A stretch of 64,000 nt of DNA from Shewanella algidipiscicola (GTDB taxonomy: Bacteria > Pseudomonadota > Gammaproteobacteria > Enterobacterales > Shewanellaceae), in NCBI RefSeq assembly GCF_003605125.1, contig NZ_QPQT01000005.1:124001-188000 (forward strand), in the 5' to 3' direction. The position numbers were made by a program, and so were the translations under genes. This document shows, one piece after another, positions 54,297 through 62,726 of this stretch (within the stretch, counting starts at the first letter, position 1; each line of letters opens with the position of its first letter). A model generated the notes under the pieces. That model was not told the DNA's origin and did not search any database. It worked only from the letters and a program-made list of their open reading frames with translations.

Positions 54297-55121
54297 TTAA
54301 GCGGCAGGTGTTTCCTTGACGTAAATATCCATTTGTGGATAAGGAATACCAATATTAGCTTCATCCAGTGCGACTTTAATTTGTTCAAGGATCTCAAAGC
54401 GTGCAGGCCAATAATCACTGCCTTTAACCCAAGGACGCACCACAAAATTCACCGAAGAATTAGCCAATTCAACCAGCGCTACAGTGTAAGCAGGATCTTT
54501 AAGCACATAATCATTGTTATCTAATACACTTTTTAATACGGCTTTAGTCTCTTTAAGATCGGCATCATAAGAGACCCCAATGACTAAATCGATACGGCGC
54601 GTGTCCATAGCCGAATAGTTAGTAATGGTACCATTCATAACCGAGGAATTAGGTGCAACTATGACCTTATTATCAGGGGTACGCAGTTTAGTCGAAAATA
54701 TCGTGATCTCATCAACGGTCCCAGCGATACCCGCCGCTTCAATATAATCACCGACACGACAAGGGCGGAAAATCACCATCAATACGCCAGACGCAAAGTT
54801 GGACAGAGAGCCCTGTAATGCCAACCCCACAGCCAAACCAGCGGCACCGATTACAGCCACTAACGAGGCCGTTTGTACCCCAATTTGCCCTAAGGTGGCG
54901 ATAACAGTAAAGACAAACACCGCTGCCCACGCCAAATTAGACACAAATGAGACAACGGTTGGATCTATCTTGCGTTTGGTTAATAGTTTACCAGTGAGTT
55001 TTTTAGCAATCTTGGCGAAGTATTTACCAACGACAAAAATAACCAGTGCCAATAAGACCTGCAAACCGTACGTCATGATTAGTTCTGGTGCTTGTGCAAT
55101 ATAACTATCCAAGTTTTCCAT
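54297..55121 (-). CDS. mscS: Small-conductance mechanosensitive channel
   Basis: A 274-residue channel of the MscS family. Three helices are visible: about 12-37, 60-83, and the pore-lining helix about 90-125 (VAVIGAAGLAVGLALQGSLS followed by NFASGVLMVIFRP), with the Gly/Ala packing pattern. The cytoplasmic cage follows, with VGDYIEAAGIAGTVDEITIF, PNSSVMNGTITNYS and VRPWVKGSDYW. It opens under membrane tension to release solutes on osmotic downshift. Length and motifs are close to E. coli MscS (286 residues). Confidence 0.93.
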   Translation of the reverse strand: MENLDSYIAQAPELIMTYGLQVLLALVIFVVGKYFAKIAKKLTGKLLTKRKIDPTVVSFVSNLAWAAVFVFTVIATLGQIGVQTASLVAVIGAAGLAVGLALQGSLSNFASGVLMVIFRPCRVGDYIEAAGIAGTVDEITIFSTKLRTPDNKVIVAPNSSVMNGTITNYSAMDTRRIDLVIGVSYDADLKETKAVLKSVLDNNDYVLKDPAYTVALVELANSSVNFVVRPWVKGSDYWPARFEILEQIKVALDEANIGIPYPQMDIYVKETPAA

Positions 55122-55153
55122 TTAACGCTCCCTCAATAAAATTAACCCGGTAT

Positions 55154-55717
55154 TTACCGTGGCTGGACAATAAATTCGGCTCGTCGATTTTGCGCTCGCC
55201 CCGCTGCCGAAGCATTACTGGCAATTGGTTGAATACTGCCTTTACCTGCGACACAAAATCGACTGGGACTAAACCCATAATCTTCTACAAGTACTTTTTT
55301 GACACTCAAGGCCCTATCATAGGACAAAACTTGATTAAACTCTGCAGTGCCAACATTATCGGTATGACCAACAATACACAACTGAATAGGATACTCAGTT
55401 AACCATGTCGCTATGCTGGCAATACTCCGCCATTGTGAATAATCTACCTCGGCACGGGCAAAACGAAAATGCACGCTAACCGATTCATTAAGTTTACATT
55501 GTGCCGGATATGTCTCACCACTCATTGTCGGTAAACACAAGTACACACGTTTTGACTTTTCACAGCCTCGGGCGTCAACTCTGGTATCTGCCGCAGTATG
55601 CGGACAAGCATCTTTGAGATCTGGGACGCCGTCGTTATCAGTATCTTGCCAAGAAAACGCATGCACACAATGCAATAATCCGACAGCAAACAAGCCTATG
55701 CGGAGCAGTATGTTCAT
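55154..55717 (-). CDS. OmpA-family envelope protein with calcium-type repeat
   Basis: A 187-residue exported protein with a signal peptide (about 1-21, ending CVHAFS). A thrombospondin type 3-like repeat follows (DTDNDGVPDLKDACPHTAAD), rich in Asp and probably calcium-binding. The C-terminal half is an OmpA-like peptidoglycan-binding domain (VGHTDNVGTAEFNQVLSYDR, ALSVKKVLVEDYGF, RAQNRRAEFIV). No N-terminal barrel is present, so it is likely a periplasmic peptidoglycan-associated protein. It starts 33 bases upstream of mscS on the same strand and may be co-transcribed. Cys pairs could form disulfides. Confidence 0.83.
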   Translation of the reverse strand: MNILLRIGLFAVGLLHCVHAFSWQDTDNDGVPDLKDACPHTAADTRVDARGCEKSKRVYLCLPTMSGETYPAQCKLNESVSVHFRFARAEVDYSQWRSIASIATWLTEYPIQLCIVGHTDNVGTAEFNQVLSYDRALSVKKVLVEDYGFSPSRFCVAGKGSIQPIASNASAAGRAQNRRAEFIVQPR

Positions 55718-56316
55718 TATTACTTACCTAAAGATGCGTTAGGCTAATTACATTAATTACCAACAAAGGCATAAAAAGCAATTAAAAACTGGCCACAACA
55801 TCCATCTATTTTATCTGCTTCGGCACGAGCCGCCAACAAAGAGTTACGCCACTAAGGCAAATATTTTACAATTATAGCCAGCAACAGCAGAAAACACTCC
55901 TTATTACCCAGTATGTTGCACTGCAATAATGTATAAATTTAGTACTCCCTAGAGCGGTGCCAACTATACAGCTACTAGCGTTCCCCCATGAGGGCCCTCA
56001 CAAAATCGACACAAAGTTATCGACACAATAGGCGACAGTGATGCAACATCCAACTATATGATATGGAAAATGATGACGTACAGTTAAAGAAAAACATGAG
56101 GGAAAAATAACGATAGGAGCACGACATCTGGCTTGCTAGATAATTACCCCCCCATGCCAGACAAGATCTTGCTATTGATACCAAACCAATTTAATCAGGT
56201 AGGGATAAAACAGGCTGAGTCACACCCCATAATACAAAATATACAGCCCTATTGAGTAGACTGGTAAATTCCCCCCTACCCCACCTTAATAATTACTCGC
56301 GATGAATACCGATACA
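55718..56316. other. Long intergenic region, no gene seen
   Basis: About 600 bases between two minus-strand genes. It is AT-rich with several runs of C (CCCCCCC at about 56148-56154, CCCCCC near 56272) and no coding frame. I see no recognisable RNA or terminator; the promoter of the OmpA-mscS unit must be near 55740. Confidence 0.35.
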
Positions 56317-56769
56317 TTAATGGCTTGCTACCGATGCTTGCTGATACCAGGCACACCAGGCTGGTTTAGCTGCAGAGGCTAATTGAGACTGCATTCCTTC
56401 GAGCAAGCGGATTAGTAAGGCTCTATCATCGGCTTTGGCTGAATAAAATAAGGGATCGTAAAAGCAGCGGCGTTGCAGTGGCTCTAATTGAGTATCAAAA
56501 CCTTTATCAACCCCTGATACACAAAGCTCCCGCGCTTTAAGTTGTAATGTCATGGCACTATTATCTTCTAAAAGGTGTGCCACAGGCCCCATTAACAAAA
56601 TAAGAGCTAATCTGCCCGGTGGGTTATGTTGCCAACTATCAAGCAAACCACTTTTAGCATTAACGAGTAATTGTTGCCAATGACGAGTGGTCTCTTGGCT
56701 CAGCTCACCAGCCTCTACACCTGCACCTTTATCATAATGATGAAACCATTGCTGTAGGAAATGTTCCAC
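56317..56769 (-). CDS. DUF924-like protein, short form
   Basis: A 150-residue protein related to DUF924: VEHFLQQWFHHYDKG at the N-terminus, LLDSWQHNPPGRLALILLMG in the centre, and the following KARELCVSGVDKGFDTQLEP and CFYDPLFYSAKADD. The usual C-terminal third of the family, with its HxxxIxxFGRFPHRN segment, is missing, and family members are normally about 180 residues or more. I use the GTG at 56769 because GGAGG lies 4 bases before it; a TTG at 56805 is possible. Function unknown. The loss of the conserved end suggests divergence or decay. Confidence 0.6.
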   Translation of the reverse strand: MEHFLQQWFHHYDKGAGVEAGELSQETTRHWQQLLVNAKSGLLDSWQHNPPGRLALILLMGPVAHLLEDNSAMTLQLKARELCVSGVDKGFDTQLEPLQRRCFYDPLFYSAKADDRALLIRLLEGMQSQLASAAKPAWCAWYQQASVASH

Positions 56770-56913
56770 ACTGCCTCCGTTGCCGATAACAAGATAAATC
56801 GTCAACCGAGAATAGCATCAGCAGGTGGAGGGAATATCTAGCACTTTGGTCTAAACGAAGCCTATTTTTATGTTCAATCTTTACCTAGGCAGGCTATATT
56901 CACAGACACAAAC

Positions 56914-56943
56914 CCCCACAAGCGGCCTAAGCCGCTTGTGGGG
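56914..56943. terminator. Strong hairpin terminator of the DUF4136 gene
   Basis: A perfect 13-bp stem (CCCCACAAGCGGC / GCCGCTTGTGGGG) with a CTAA loop, flanked by AAA and TTT. It lies 76 bases past the minus-strand DUF4136 stop. Confidence 0.75.
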
Positions 56944-57018
56944 TTTAGTATTGAATCTATGATTGAAACAAAGTGTTGATAAGGCGTTAGGCTTTAATAA
57001 AAGTAAGTTCGCCTTTAA

Positions 57019-57579
57019 TTACTTTATTTCAGCTTGCGGCGGGTAGTGGGTCATTACCTCTGCAATGGCTTGATTTACCACCTCAATACGCTCTTCTGGA
57101 GTGCTCTTATCGCGCACGGTATCGGCAACCGAACCTCGCCAAATAAGCTGGCCTGATGCGCGATCAACTAAGTCAACGACCAAAGTACCAACTTCATACT
57201 CTCGCACTGTGGTTTGAGTATGCATATTGCCCCCCCACGCCCAGCCAGGGCCATAATAAGGGTTGTAGCCAAAATTGGTGTTAAAGGTGTCGACGTCAAT
57301 TTTCTTGTCGACCTTAGTGAAATAGTTCACTAACACATCGGCCTGTTCTGCACTGGTTTTGGTTATGCCTTTAAGCTGTAATTGACTCTCGACAGCATTT
57401 CTAACACGTTGATCCATCAAACCATCGAGATGATAAGTCGTATCATCACTTTTTTTATCTATCCAGGCATAACTTTTAATCTGATTAAAGTTCACTTTAG
57501 GATCATAATCTGAGCTCGACTTCATCGTGCTACAAGCAGATAACGCCAACGCAACTGCTAAAACGATTATATTTTTCAT
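57019..57579 (-). CDS. DUF4136 lipoprotein
   Basis: A 186-residue lipoprotein: lipobox LSACS near residue 16, then the DUF4136 domain (about 25-180) with FNQIKSYAWIDKKSDD, VRNAVESQLQLKGITKTSAE, ADVLVNYFTKVDKKIDV, a Gly/Tyr/Trp-rich loop (NPYYGPGWAWGG) and GTLVVDLVDRASGQLIWRGS. The family is found in envelopes of many proteobacteria without a known function. GGAG lies upstream of the ATG. It is monocistronic between a terminator and a divergent Fur-controlled gene. Confidence 0.87.
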   Translation of the reverse strand: MKNIIVLAVALALSACSTMKSSSDYDPKVNFNQIKSYAWIDKKSDDTTYHLDGLMDQRVRNAVESQLQLKGITKTSAEQADVLVNYFTKVDKKIDVDTFNTNFGYNPYYGPGWAWGGNMHTQTTVREYEVGTLVVDLVDRASGQLIWRGSVADTVRDKSTPEERIEVVNQAIAEVMTHYPPQAEIK

Positions 57580-57714
57580 ACTTACTCCAGCAAAAAAACA
57601 AGGTCTGATATCAACTTACTCATTGTAATTTTAGCTTACAGACCAAATTTCTGATCTACAACTCTATTTTTTATACGCCATCTGCATAATTACCTTGACT
57701 TAAACCAACACCCA

Positions 57715-57733
57715 AATGATAATGATTATCAAT
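57715..57733. promoter_or_regulatory. Fur box upstream of a small membrane protein gene
   Basis: AATGATAATGATTATCAAT is almost the full Fur consensus (GATAATGATAATCATTATC). It lies 26 bases before the ATG of the plus-strand gene at 57759. Confidence 0.87.
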
Positions 57734-57758
57734 TAGATTTGATTAAGGGGAGTTAACT

Positions 57759-58070
57759 ATGACTTGGTTTATTAGTGCATTTGTTATCGCAAGTGCCATT
57801 TTCATCTTTGCGCCTAAGTCGTTAGCCACACCAAGCGCCGACACTTTAACTCAGGCAAAAGCGCAATGGCGATGGTTGCTACTGCCACTCTTGTTATTAG
57901 TGCCACTGGCCTTTAGCCTAACCAATGCTAATAACGCCCCTTACATTACCGTGGCAATTGCCTTTACCCTTACAGGCTGCGCCGTGGCCGTGCCTAAACT
58001 GCATCCTTACATTATTACTTGCGCGGCATTTACCGCATTAAGCTTGCTATTATTAGTGTTACAGCGATAA
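57759..58070 (+). CDS. Small Fur-controlled inner-membrane protein, unknown function
   Basis: A 103-residue protein with three hydrophobic segments (about 3-20, WLLLPLLLLVPLAFSL at about 38-55, and 62-100 split by Pro) and few charged residues. I do not recognise the family. AAGGGGAG lies 7 bases before the ATG. The near-perfect Fur box makes it an iron-starvation gene, so it may help iron uptake or adapt a membrane complex to iron shortage; that is inference. It is followed by a structured element and a terminator, then by yciH. Confidence 0.72.
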   Translation: MTWFISAFVIASAIFIFAPKSLATPSADTLTQAKAQWRWLLLPLLLLVPLAFSLTNANNAPYITVAIAFTLTGCAVAVPKLHPYIITCAAFTALSLLLLVLQR

Positions 58071-58110
58071 ACCATTTGCTCACACCTTGCACTACTCGTT
58101 AGTTGCTTTG

Positions 58111-58186
58111 GGATAACATGGGCTTTATATCTCCCTGCAGATTGGTATAAAGCCTTATCCATGACCACTTATGTGGTCTTTTTTTT
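58111..58186 (+). ncRNA. Structured RNA element / candidate small RNA before yciH
   Basis: GGATAA-CATG-GGCTTTATA pairs with TATAAAGCC-TTATCC to give a long bulged hairpin. Its loop (58130-58145) shows TCTCCCTGCAG. A terminator (GACCAC / GTGGTC, loop TTAT, T8) follows directly. It lies 40 bases past the Fur-controlled gene. It could be that gene's 3' end processed into a small RNA, or an independent RNA. The UCUCCCU loop repeats the motif of RNAs A-E. Confidence 0.45.
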
Positions 58187-58265
58187 GTCTGATGTTGCTA
58201 ATCCCTCCCACTAGATAGCGCAATTTGGTAAACTCGAGTTATCGCCCATAACCGTCCGATTAAAG

Positions 58266-58595
58266 ATGAAAATAGATCCTAATGTAACCTTGGTCTATAG
58301 CACAGATATAGGCAAAATCACTGAAAAAAAACAACCAGAGTCCGCACCTCAAGGTGACGGCATTGTCCGTATTCATAAAGACAGCAAGGGCCGCAAAGGC
58401 AAAGGCGTTTCAGTGATTAAAGGGCTTGGATTAGATGAAAAAGCGTTAAAAGCATTGGCACAAAAGCTGAAAAAACAGTGCGGTTGTGGTGGTACAGTCA
58501 AAGAGTTCAATATTGAAATGCAAACCGACAATCGCGAACAACTCAAAACCTTACTTGAAAAACTCAATTATCAAGTTAAATTAGCCGGTGGATAA
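58266..58595 (+). CDS. yciH: YciH, SUI1/eIF1-like translation factor
   Basis: A 109-residue protein of the SUI1 fold: GDGIVRIHKDSKGRKGKGVS, VIKGLGLDEKALKALAQKLK and KQCGCGGTVKEFNIEMQTDN, with the last being the conserved CGCGGTVKE-type core. YciH resembles eukaryotic eIF1 and in E. coli is linked to accuracy and inhibition of translation initiation under stress. It starts the yciH-yqgE-ruvX cluster, 17 bases before yqgE. The ribosome site is weak. Confidence 0.93.
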   Translation: MKIDPNVTLVYSTDIGKITEKKQPESAPQGDGIVRIHKDSKGRKGKGVSVIKGLGLDEKALKALAQKLKKQCGCGGTVKEFNIEMQTDNREQLKTLLEKLNYQVKLAGG

Positions 58596-58612
58596 TCACT
58601 CTGGAGTGCTAG

Positions 58613-59170
58613 ATGGAAAGTTTGCAGCATCATCTACTTATTGCAATGCCTTCGCTTCACGATACCTTTTTCGAGCGTTCAGTCATCTACCTATGTGAAC
58701 ATAACGCACAAGGCGCCATGGGCCTGATGATTAACCGCCCTATCGGTATCGATGTTAATGAACTATTGCGGCAGATGAACCTCAATGAAGTCAACAACAT
58801 TGACAGCATTAACAGTGAAGTTCTGCTTGGCGGGCCTGTTGAGCAAGAAAAAGGCTTTGTGTTACACACACCACAAGATCAGTGGAGCAATAGTCAGCGT
58901 ATTAATGATGAAATAATGCTCACTACATCACGCGATGTACTGGCTTCATTGGGCAGCCACAATGCACCTGACAACTTTATTGTCGCGCTAGGTTATGCCG
59001 GATGGGGCAGACAACAATTAGAGCAAGAGTTAAGTGAGAACTCATGGTTAACCATCCCCGCCTCTGTCGATATTTTATTTAATACGCCACATGAGCAACG
59101 CTGGCAAAAGGCCACCCAAACCCTGGGCTTTGATATCGGTCAGCTCTGCAACCAAATAGGCCATGCTTAA
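58613..59170 (+). CDS. yqgE: YqgE/AlgH-family protein
   Basis: A 185-residue protein with the family start [20 protein letters not shown], followed by [37 protein letters not shown] and [20 protein letters not shown]. The family is widely conserved next to ruvX (yqgF) and has no firm function; AlgH was once proposed as an alginate regulator. GGAG lies 6 bases before the ATG. It is co-transcribed with yciH and ruvX. Confidence 0.93.
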   Translation: MESLQHHLLIAMPSLHDTFFERSVIYLCEHNAQGAMGLMINRPIGIDVNELLRQMNLNEVNNIDSINSEVLLGGPVEQEKGFVLHTPQDQWSNSQRINDEIMLTTSRDVLASLGSHNAPDNFIVALGYAGWGRQQLEQELSENSWLTIPASVDILFNTPHEQRWQKATQTLGFDIGQLCNQIGHA

Positions 59171-59190
59171 CTCCAGTAGGACATACATAG

Positions 59191-59610
59191 ATGAATGCAG
59201 TAACAGTGCTTGGTTTTGACTTTGGCACTAAGAGTATTGGCGTGGCTATAGGCCAACAAATTACTGGCAGTGCTACCCCACTAACGTCAATCAAAGCTAA
59301 TGATGGTATACCTAAATGGGAAGAGATTGGCGCCTTAATCGAGGAGTGGAAACCCGATATTATTGTCGTCGGTTTACCGCTAAACATGGATGGCAGCGAG
59401 CAAGAGATGACTCAAAGGGCACGTAAATTTGCCAACAGAATTAGCGGCCGGTTTGGTGTCAAAACCGCCACCCAAGATGAGCGCTTAACCACGGCCGATG
59501 CCAAGGCGCGGCTATTTGAAATGGGTGGCTTTAAAGCACTATCAAAAGGGCAAGTAGATTCTATGTCCGCAGTGCTGATTATCGAAAGCTATTTAGGGAA
59601 CCTTTATTAA
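59191..59610 (+). CDS. ruvX: Pre-16S rRNA nuclease / Holliday junction resolvase-like RuvX
   Basis: A 139-residue RNase H-fold nuclease (YqgF). Catalytic segments are [40 protein letters not shown] and [12 protein letters not shown], with Asp residues in FDFGTK and near the C-terminus ([16 protein letters not shown]). In E. coli YqgF matures the 16S rRNA 5' end. It follows yqgE by 20 bases with AGGA in front, closing the cluster. Confidence 0.95.
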   Translation: MNAVTVLGFDFGTKSIGVAIGQQITGSATPLTSIKANDGIPKWEEIGALIEEWKPDIIVVGLPLNMDGSEQEMTQRARKFANRISGRFGVKTATQDERLTTADAKARLFEMGGFKALSKGQVDSMSAVLIIESYLGNLY

Positions 59611-59618
59611 TCTCACCT

Positions 59619-59638
59619 AAGCCAGTTTCGACTGGCTT
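59619..59638 (+). terminator. Hairpin after ruvX
   Basis: An 8-bp stem (AAGCCAGT / ACTGGCTT) closed by the stable TTCG tetraloop, 8 bases past the ruvX stop. It lacks a T-tract, so termination may need Rho or the hairpin may stabilise the 3' end. Confidence 0.55.
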
Positions 59639-59785
59639 GCACATTCCCCCCGCCGGGCAGGCAATTAATAACAGTGAAGCTTTGCCTTTAAAACACGTTA
59701 AATAAATAAAAATGCAGCCCGCCGCGACCCAAGCAGATGTCATTACTCTTCATTCCAAGGCCAACAAACTGTGCACCAAAATAAA

Positions 59786-59809
59786 ATAGGCCTTCGTTGG
59801 AAGGCCTAT
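59786..59809 (-). terminator. Hairpin terminator of hemH
   Basis: A 10-bp stem (ATAGGCCTTC / GAAGGCCTAT) with a GTTG loop; the left flank ATAAA gives a weak T-tract on the minus strand. It lies 31 bases past the hemH stop. Confidence 0.65.
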
Positions 59810-59840
59810 AGATATTTACAAGTGATGAATATTGAGTGTG

Positions 59841-60857
59841 TTAAACCAAGTAAGGCTTAACTAAATTTTCCATCATCGCAATATGCGCATCATCATCGTT
59901 TAGCGCAGCAATATAACGATACTGCTTGCCGCCAGCTTCGATAAACACCTGACGATTTTCATGTTCAATCTCTTCTAACGTCTCTAAACAGTCGGCACTA
60001 AATGCTGGGCAGATAATGGCGACATCATCAACACCTTCGTTACCCAAACGTTGCAAGGTCTCATCGGTATAAGGCGTTAGCCATTTTGCCTTACCAAATC
60101 GAGATTGGAAGGTGGTAATGTAATCACTCTCAGTAAGACCTAGCTTTTCCACCACTAAACGGGTGGTTTTATGACAAAAACAAGAGTAAGGATCGCCTAA
60201 ATGTAAATTACGCTCAGGCATGCCGTGATAAGAGATAACCAGCTTCTTCGGCTTACCATGTTTGTCAAAATCACGCTGAATAGACTCGGTCAATGCGGCA
60301 ATATAATCAGGGTTGTCATGATAGGTATTAATAAAATGCACACTGGGTAGATAGCGCCAATTACGCAGCTCTAAGGTCAAGGCATCAAACGCCGATGCCG
60401 TGGTTGGCGCCGCATATTGAGGATACAGCGGAAGCACGACTAGCTTGTCTGTACCTTGTTGATGTAAACGGTTTAGGGTGTCTTTAACACTTGGCTCACC
60501 GTAACGCATACAGAAATCGACATTAATGTCATCACCGCGCTCACGAAACCGCTCTGCTAACTTTGCCGTCTGTTTTTGGGTTATCTCCATCAATGGCGAG
60601 CCTGACTCTCCCCAAATTTGCTTGTATAAGGCGGCCGATTTAGCGGGTCTCACTCGCAAAATAATGCCATGTAAAATGATCATCCAAAGTAGCTTAGGGA
60701 TCTCGACCACACGCGGATCGGCCAAAAACTCGGCCAAATAACGACGCACTGCTGATGTTGTCGGTGCGCTAGGGGTGCCTAAATTCATCAGCAATACCGT
60801 TACTTTCGATCGCTTTTGATGCCCTTGTTCTTTGGTTAAGCCAATATATTTAGCCAA
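59841..60857 (-). CDS. hemH: Ferrochelatase
   Basis: HemH inserts Fe2+ into protoporphyrin IX, the last step of heme synthesis. The 338-residue enzyme shows VLLMNLGTPSAPTTSAVRRY, the catalytic His H211 in VISYHGMPERNLHLGDPYSC and the acidic metal-channel segment in FSADCLETLEEIEHENRQVF. Length and motifs are normal. It lies 23 bases downstream of the exported glutathione peroxidase gene on the same strand and is probably co-transcribed with it. Confidence 0.95.
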   Translation of the reverse strand: MAKYIGLTKEQGHQKRSKVTVLLMNLGTPSAPTTSAVRRYLAEFLADPRVVEIPKLLWMIILHGIILRVRPAKSAALYKQIWGESGSPLMEITQKQTAKLAERFRERGDDINVDFCMRYGEPSVKDTLNRLHQQGTDKLVVLPLYPQYAAPTTASAFDALTLELRNWRYLPSVHFINTYHDNPDYIAALTESIQRDFDKHGKPKKLVISYHGMPERNLHLGDPYSCFCHKTTRLVVEKLGLTESDYITTFQSRFGKAKWLTPYTDETLQRLGNEGVDDVAIICPAFSADCLETLEEIEHENRQVFIEAGGKQYRYIAALNDDDAHIAMMENLVKPYLV

Positions 60858-60880
60858 TTTAACTCCCTGATTTTCAATTT

Positions 60881-61423
60881 TTATAATTGCTTTTCAATTG
60901 CTTCAATTAACACACTGTCGTTAGGTTTTACACTAGAAGCAAATCGTTGAACTTGTTTACCGCCGGCGCTGATTAAGTATTTATTAAAGTTCCAGCTGGG
61001 AGCTTTAGTCACCGCGGCTAAGTGGTCAAATGGACGCTGAGCCGCATCGCCTTTCACCGCGCCTGTGGCCAGCATAGTAAAGGTCACGCCGTAATTGATG
61101 TAACACACATCGGCGGTCTTCACCTCCTGTGCTTCTTCTTGATTAAAGTCATTAGAAGGAAACCCTAATACCACTAAGCCACTGTCTTTATAGCGCTGGT
61201 GAAGTTGCTCTAATCCTTTAAATTGTGAGGTATAACCACAATGACTGGCAGTATTAACCACCAATACTGGCTTGCCTTGAGTTAACTTACACAAGTCGAG
61301 CGCTTGCTCAGAATGCAACTTACGCGCCTCAACTTGGAAAAACTCGGCACATTCAGCCGCACTTGCTTGGCTTGATAAGCTTGCCATGCCTAAAACAACT
61401 AAGGGTAATAATATCGATTTCAT
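60881..61423 (-). CDS. Exported glutathione peroxidase-like protein
   Basis: A 180-residue member of the glutathione peroxidase family with a signal peptide (MKSILLPLVVLGMASLSSQA, cut near residue 22). The peroxidatic Cys is C62 in VNTASHCGYTSQFKGL, followed by VLGFPSNDFNQEE and SWNFNKYLIS. In place of the usual FPCNQF it has FPSNDF, so the second cysteine and the Gln are lacking. Extra cysteines (CAEFF, LDLCKL, DVCYIN) may form other disulfides. It is probably periplasmic. It precedes hemH in one transcript. Confidence 0.88.
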   Translation of the reverse strand: MKSILLPLVVLGMASLSSQASAAECAEFFQVEARKLHSEQALDLCKLTQGKPVLVVNTASHCGYTSQFKGLEQLHQRYKDSGLVVLGFPSNDFNQEEAQEVKTADVCYINYGVTFTMLATGAVKGDAAQRPFDHLAAVTKAPSWNFNKYLISAGGKQVQRFASSVKPNDSVLIEAIEKQL

Positions 61424-61554
61424 CGTGATATCTCCAGCACTGTAAAGGCGAATATACGTGTTAATCAGTGTATTAGATCACAGCATCGAAAGATTCTTCA
61501 GCGGATAATTGGGTTCAGTTGATAACCTTTAGTTAGCCCCCCAAACATCATGAA

Positions 61555-61585
61555 AAAGCCGATAACCATACAGGTTATCGGCTTT
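61555..61585. terminator. Bidirectional terminator after pilU
   Basis: A 13-bp stem (AAAGCCGATAACC / GGTTATCGGCTTT) with an ATACA loop and A/T runs on both sides. It lies 15 bases past the minus-strand pilU stop. Confidence 0.85.
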
Positions 61586-61599
61586 ATTAGCGAAAGACG

Positions 61600-62712
61600 T
61601 TAATCTAAGTCTAAGGTCACACCTTCCATGAAACCTGAGCTGGTAGAATCACTACTTTGCAATTTGATCATTAAACGCAAGTCGTTGGGGGAGTCGGCAT
61701 GATGCAGTGCATCGGCATAGCTTATTTCGCCCTCAACATAGAGCTTTAATAACGCCTGATCGAATGTTTGCATGCCCTGCTCATTAGACTTGGCCATGGT
61801 CTCTTTTAAAACATGCAATTCGTTTTTAGCAATCAAACTGGCCACACGCGGAGTGTTAATCAGCACTTCAATGGCGGCCCGGCGTCCATTACCATCACTT
61901 TTTGGCACCAGTTGCTGCGCCACAATACCCCGTAAGTTAAGCGATAAATCAAACAGTAACTGCTGATGCTTACTCTGAGGGACTAGGTGCATAATACGAT
62001 CTAACGCTTGGTTGGCATTGTTAGCGTGTAGCGTCGCCATACATAAGTGGCCCGTTTCGGCAAAGGAGAGGGCAAATTCCATGGTTTCTTGACTACGGAT
62101 CTCACCAATCAAAATAACATCGGGTGCCTGACGTAACGAACTTTTAAGCGCGGCATCAAACGATTCGGTATCGATACCCACTTCGCGCTGGGTAATAATG
62201 CTCTTACGGTGATCATGTACAAATTCGACAGGGTCTTCGATAGTTAAAATATGCCCGCGGGCATTAGCATTACGATAACCCACTAATGCAGCCAAAGAGG
62301 TTGATTTACCTGTACCTGTGCCCCCCACCATGATGATGAGACCACGTTTACTCATGACCAAATCTTTTAAAATGGGCGGTAACTTTAACTCTTCAACTTC
62401 AGGGATCTTGGTTTCGATGCGGCGCATAACGCAACCGGGAGATTCTCGTTGCCAGAAGGCGCTGACACGAAAACGCCCCAGATCCTTGGCCGCAAAGGCA
62501 AAGTTACATTCACGACTTTCATGAAACTCTTTACGCTGCGCTTCAGTCATTAACGCTTCGACAAACTCAAGCGATTGCTGCGGTGTAAACGGATTTTCGG
62601 CCAGTTGCCTGACCTCCCCATCGATTTTGGCACTGGGCGGAAAACCCGCAGTGATAAACAGATCCGACGCTTTGCGATCGACCATGACTTTCAAAAAAGG
62701 ACGAACTTCCAT
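61600..62712 (-). CDS. pilU: Type IV pilus retraction ATPase accessory PilU
   Basis: A 370-residue ring ATPase. Walker A GGTGTGKST (130-138), Asp box and Walker B (PDVILIGEIRSQETMEFA), and His box (ETGHLCMATLHANNA) are intact. The N-terminal PAS-like domain starts with MEVRPFLKVMVDRKASDLFI, and the C-terminus is longer than in PilT. PilU assists PilT in pulling back type IV pili. It lies 14 bases after pilT and is co-transcribed with it. Confidence 0.95.
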   Translation of the reverse strand: MEVRPFLKVMVDRKASDLFITAGFPPSAKIDGEVRQLAENPFTPQQSLEFVEALMTEAQRKEFHESRECNFAFAAKDLGRFRVSAFWQRESPGCVMRRIETKIPEVEELKLPPILKDLVMSKRGLIIMVGGTGTGKSTSLAALVGYRNANARGHILTIEDPVEFVHDHRKSIITQREVGIDTESFDAALKSSLRQAPDVILIGEIRSQETMEFALSFAETGHLCMATLHANNANQALDRIMHLVPQSKHQQLLFDLSLNLRGIVAQQLVPKSDGNGRRAAIEVLINTPRVASLIAKNELHVLKETMAKSNEQGMQTFDQALLKLYVEGEISYADALHHADSPNDLRLMIKLQSSDSTSSGFMEGVTLDLD

Positions 62713-62726
62713 AATAAAACCTTAAC

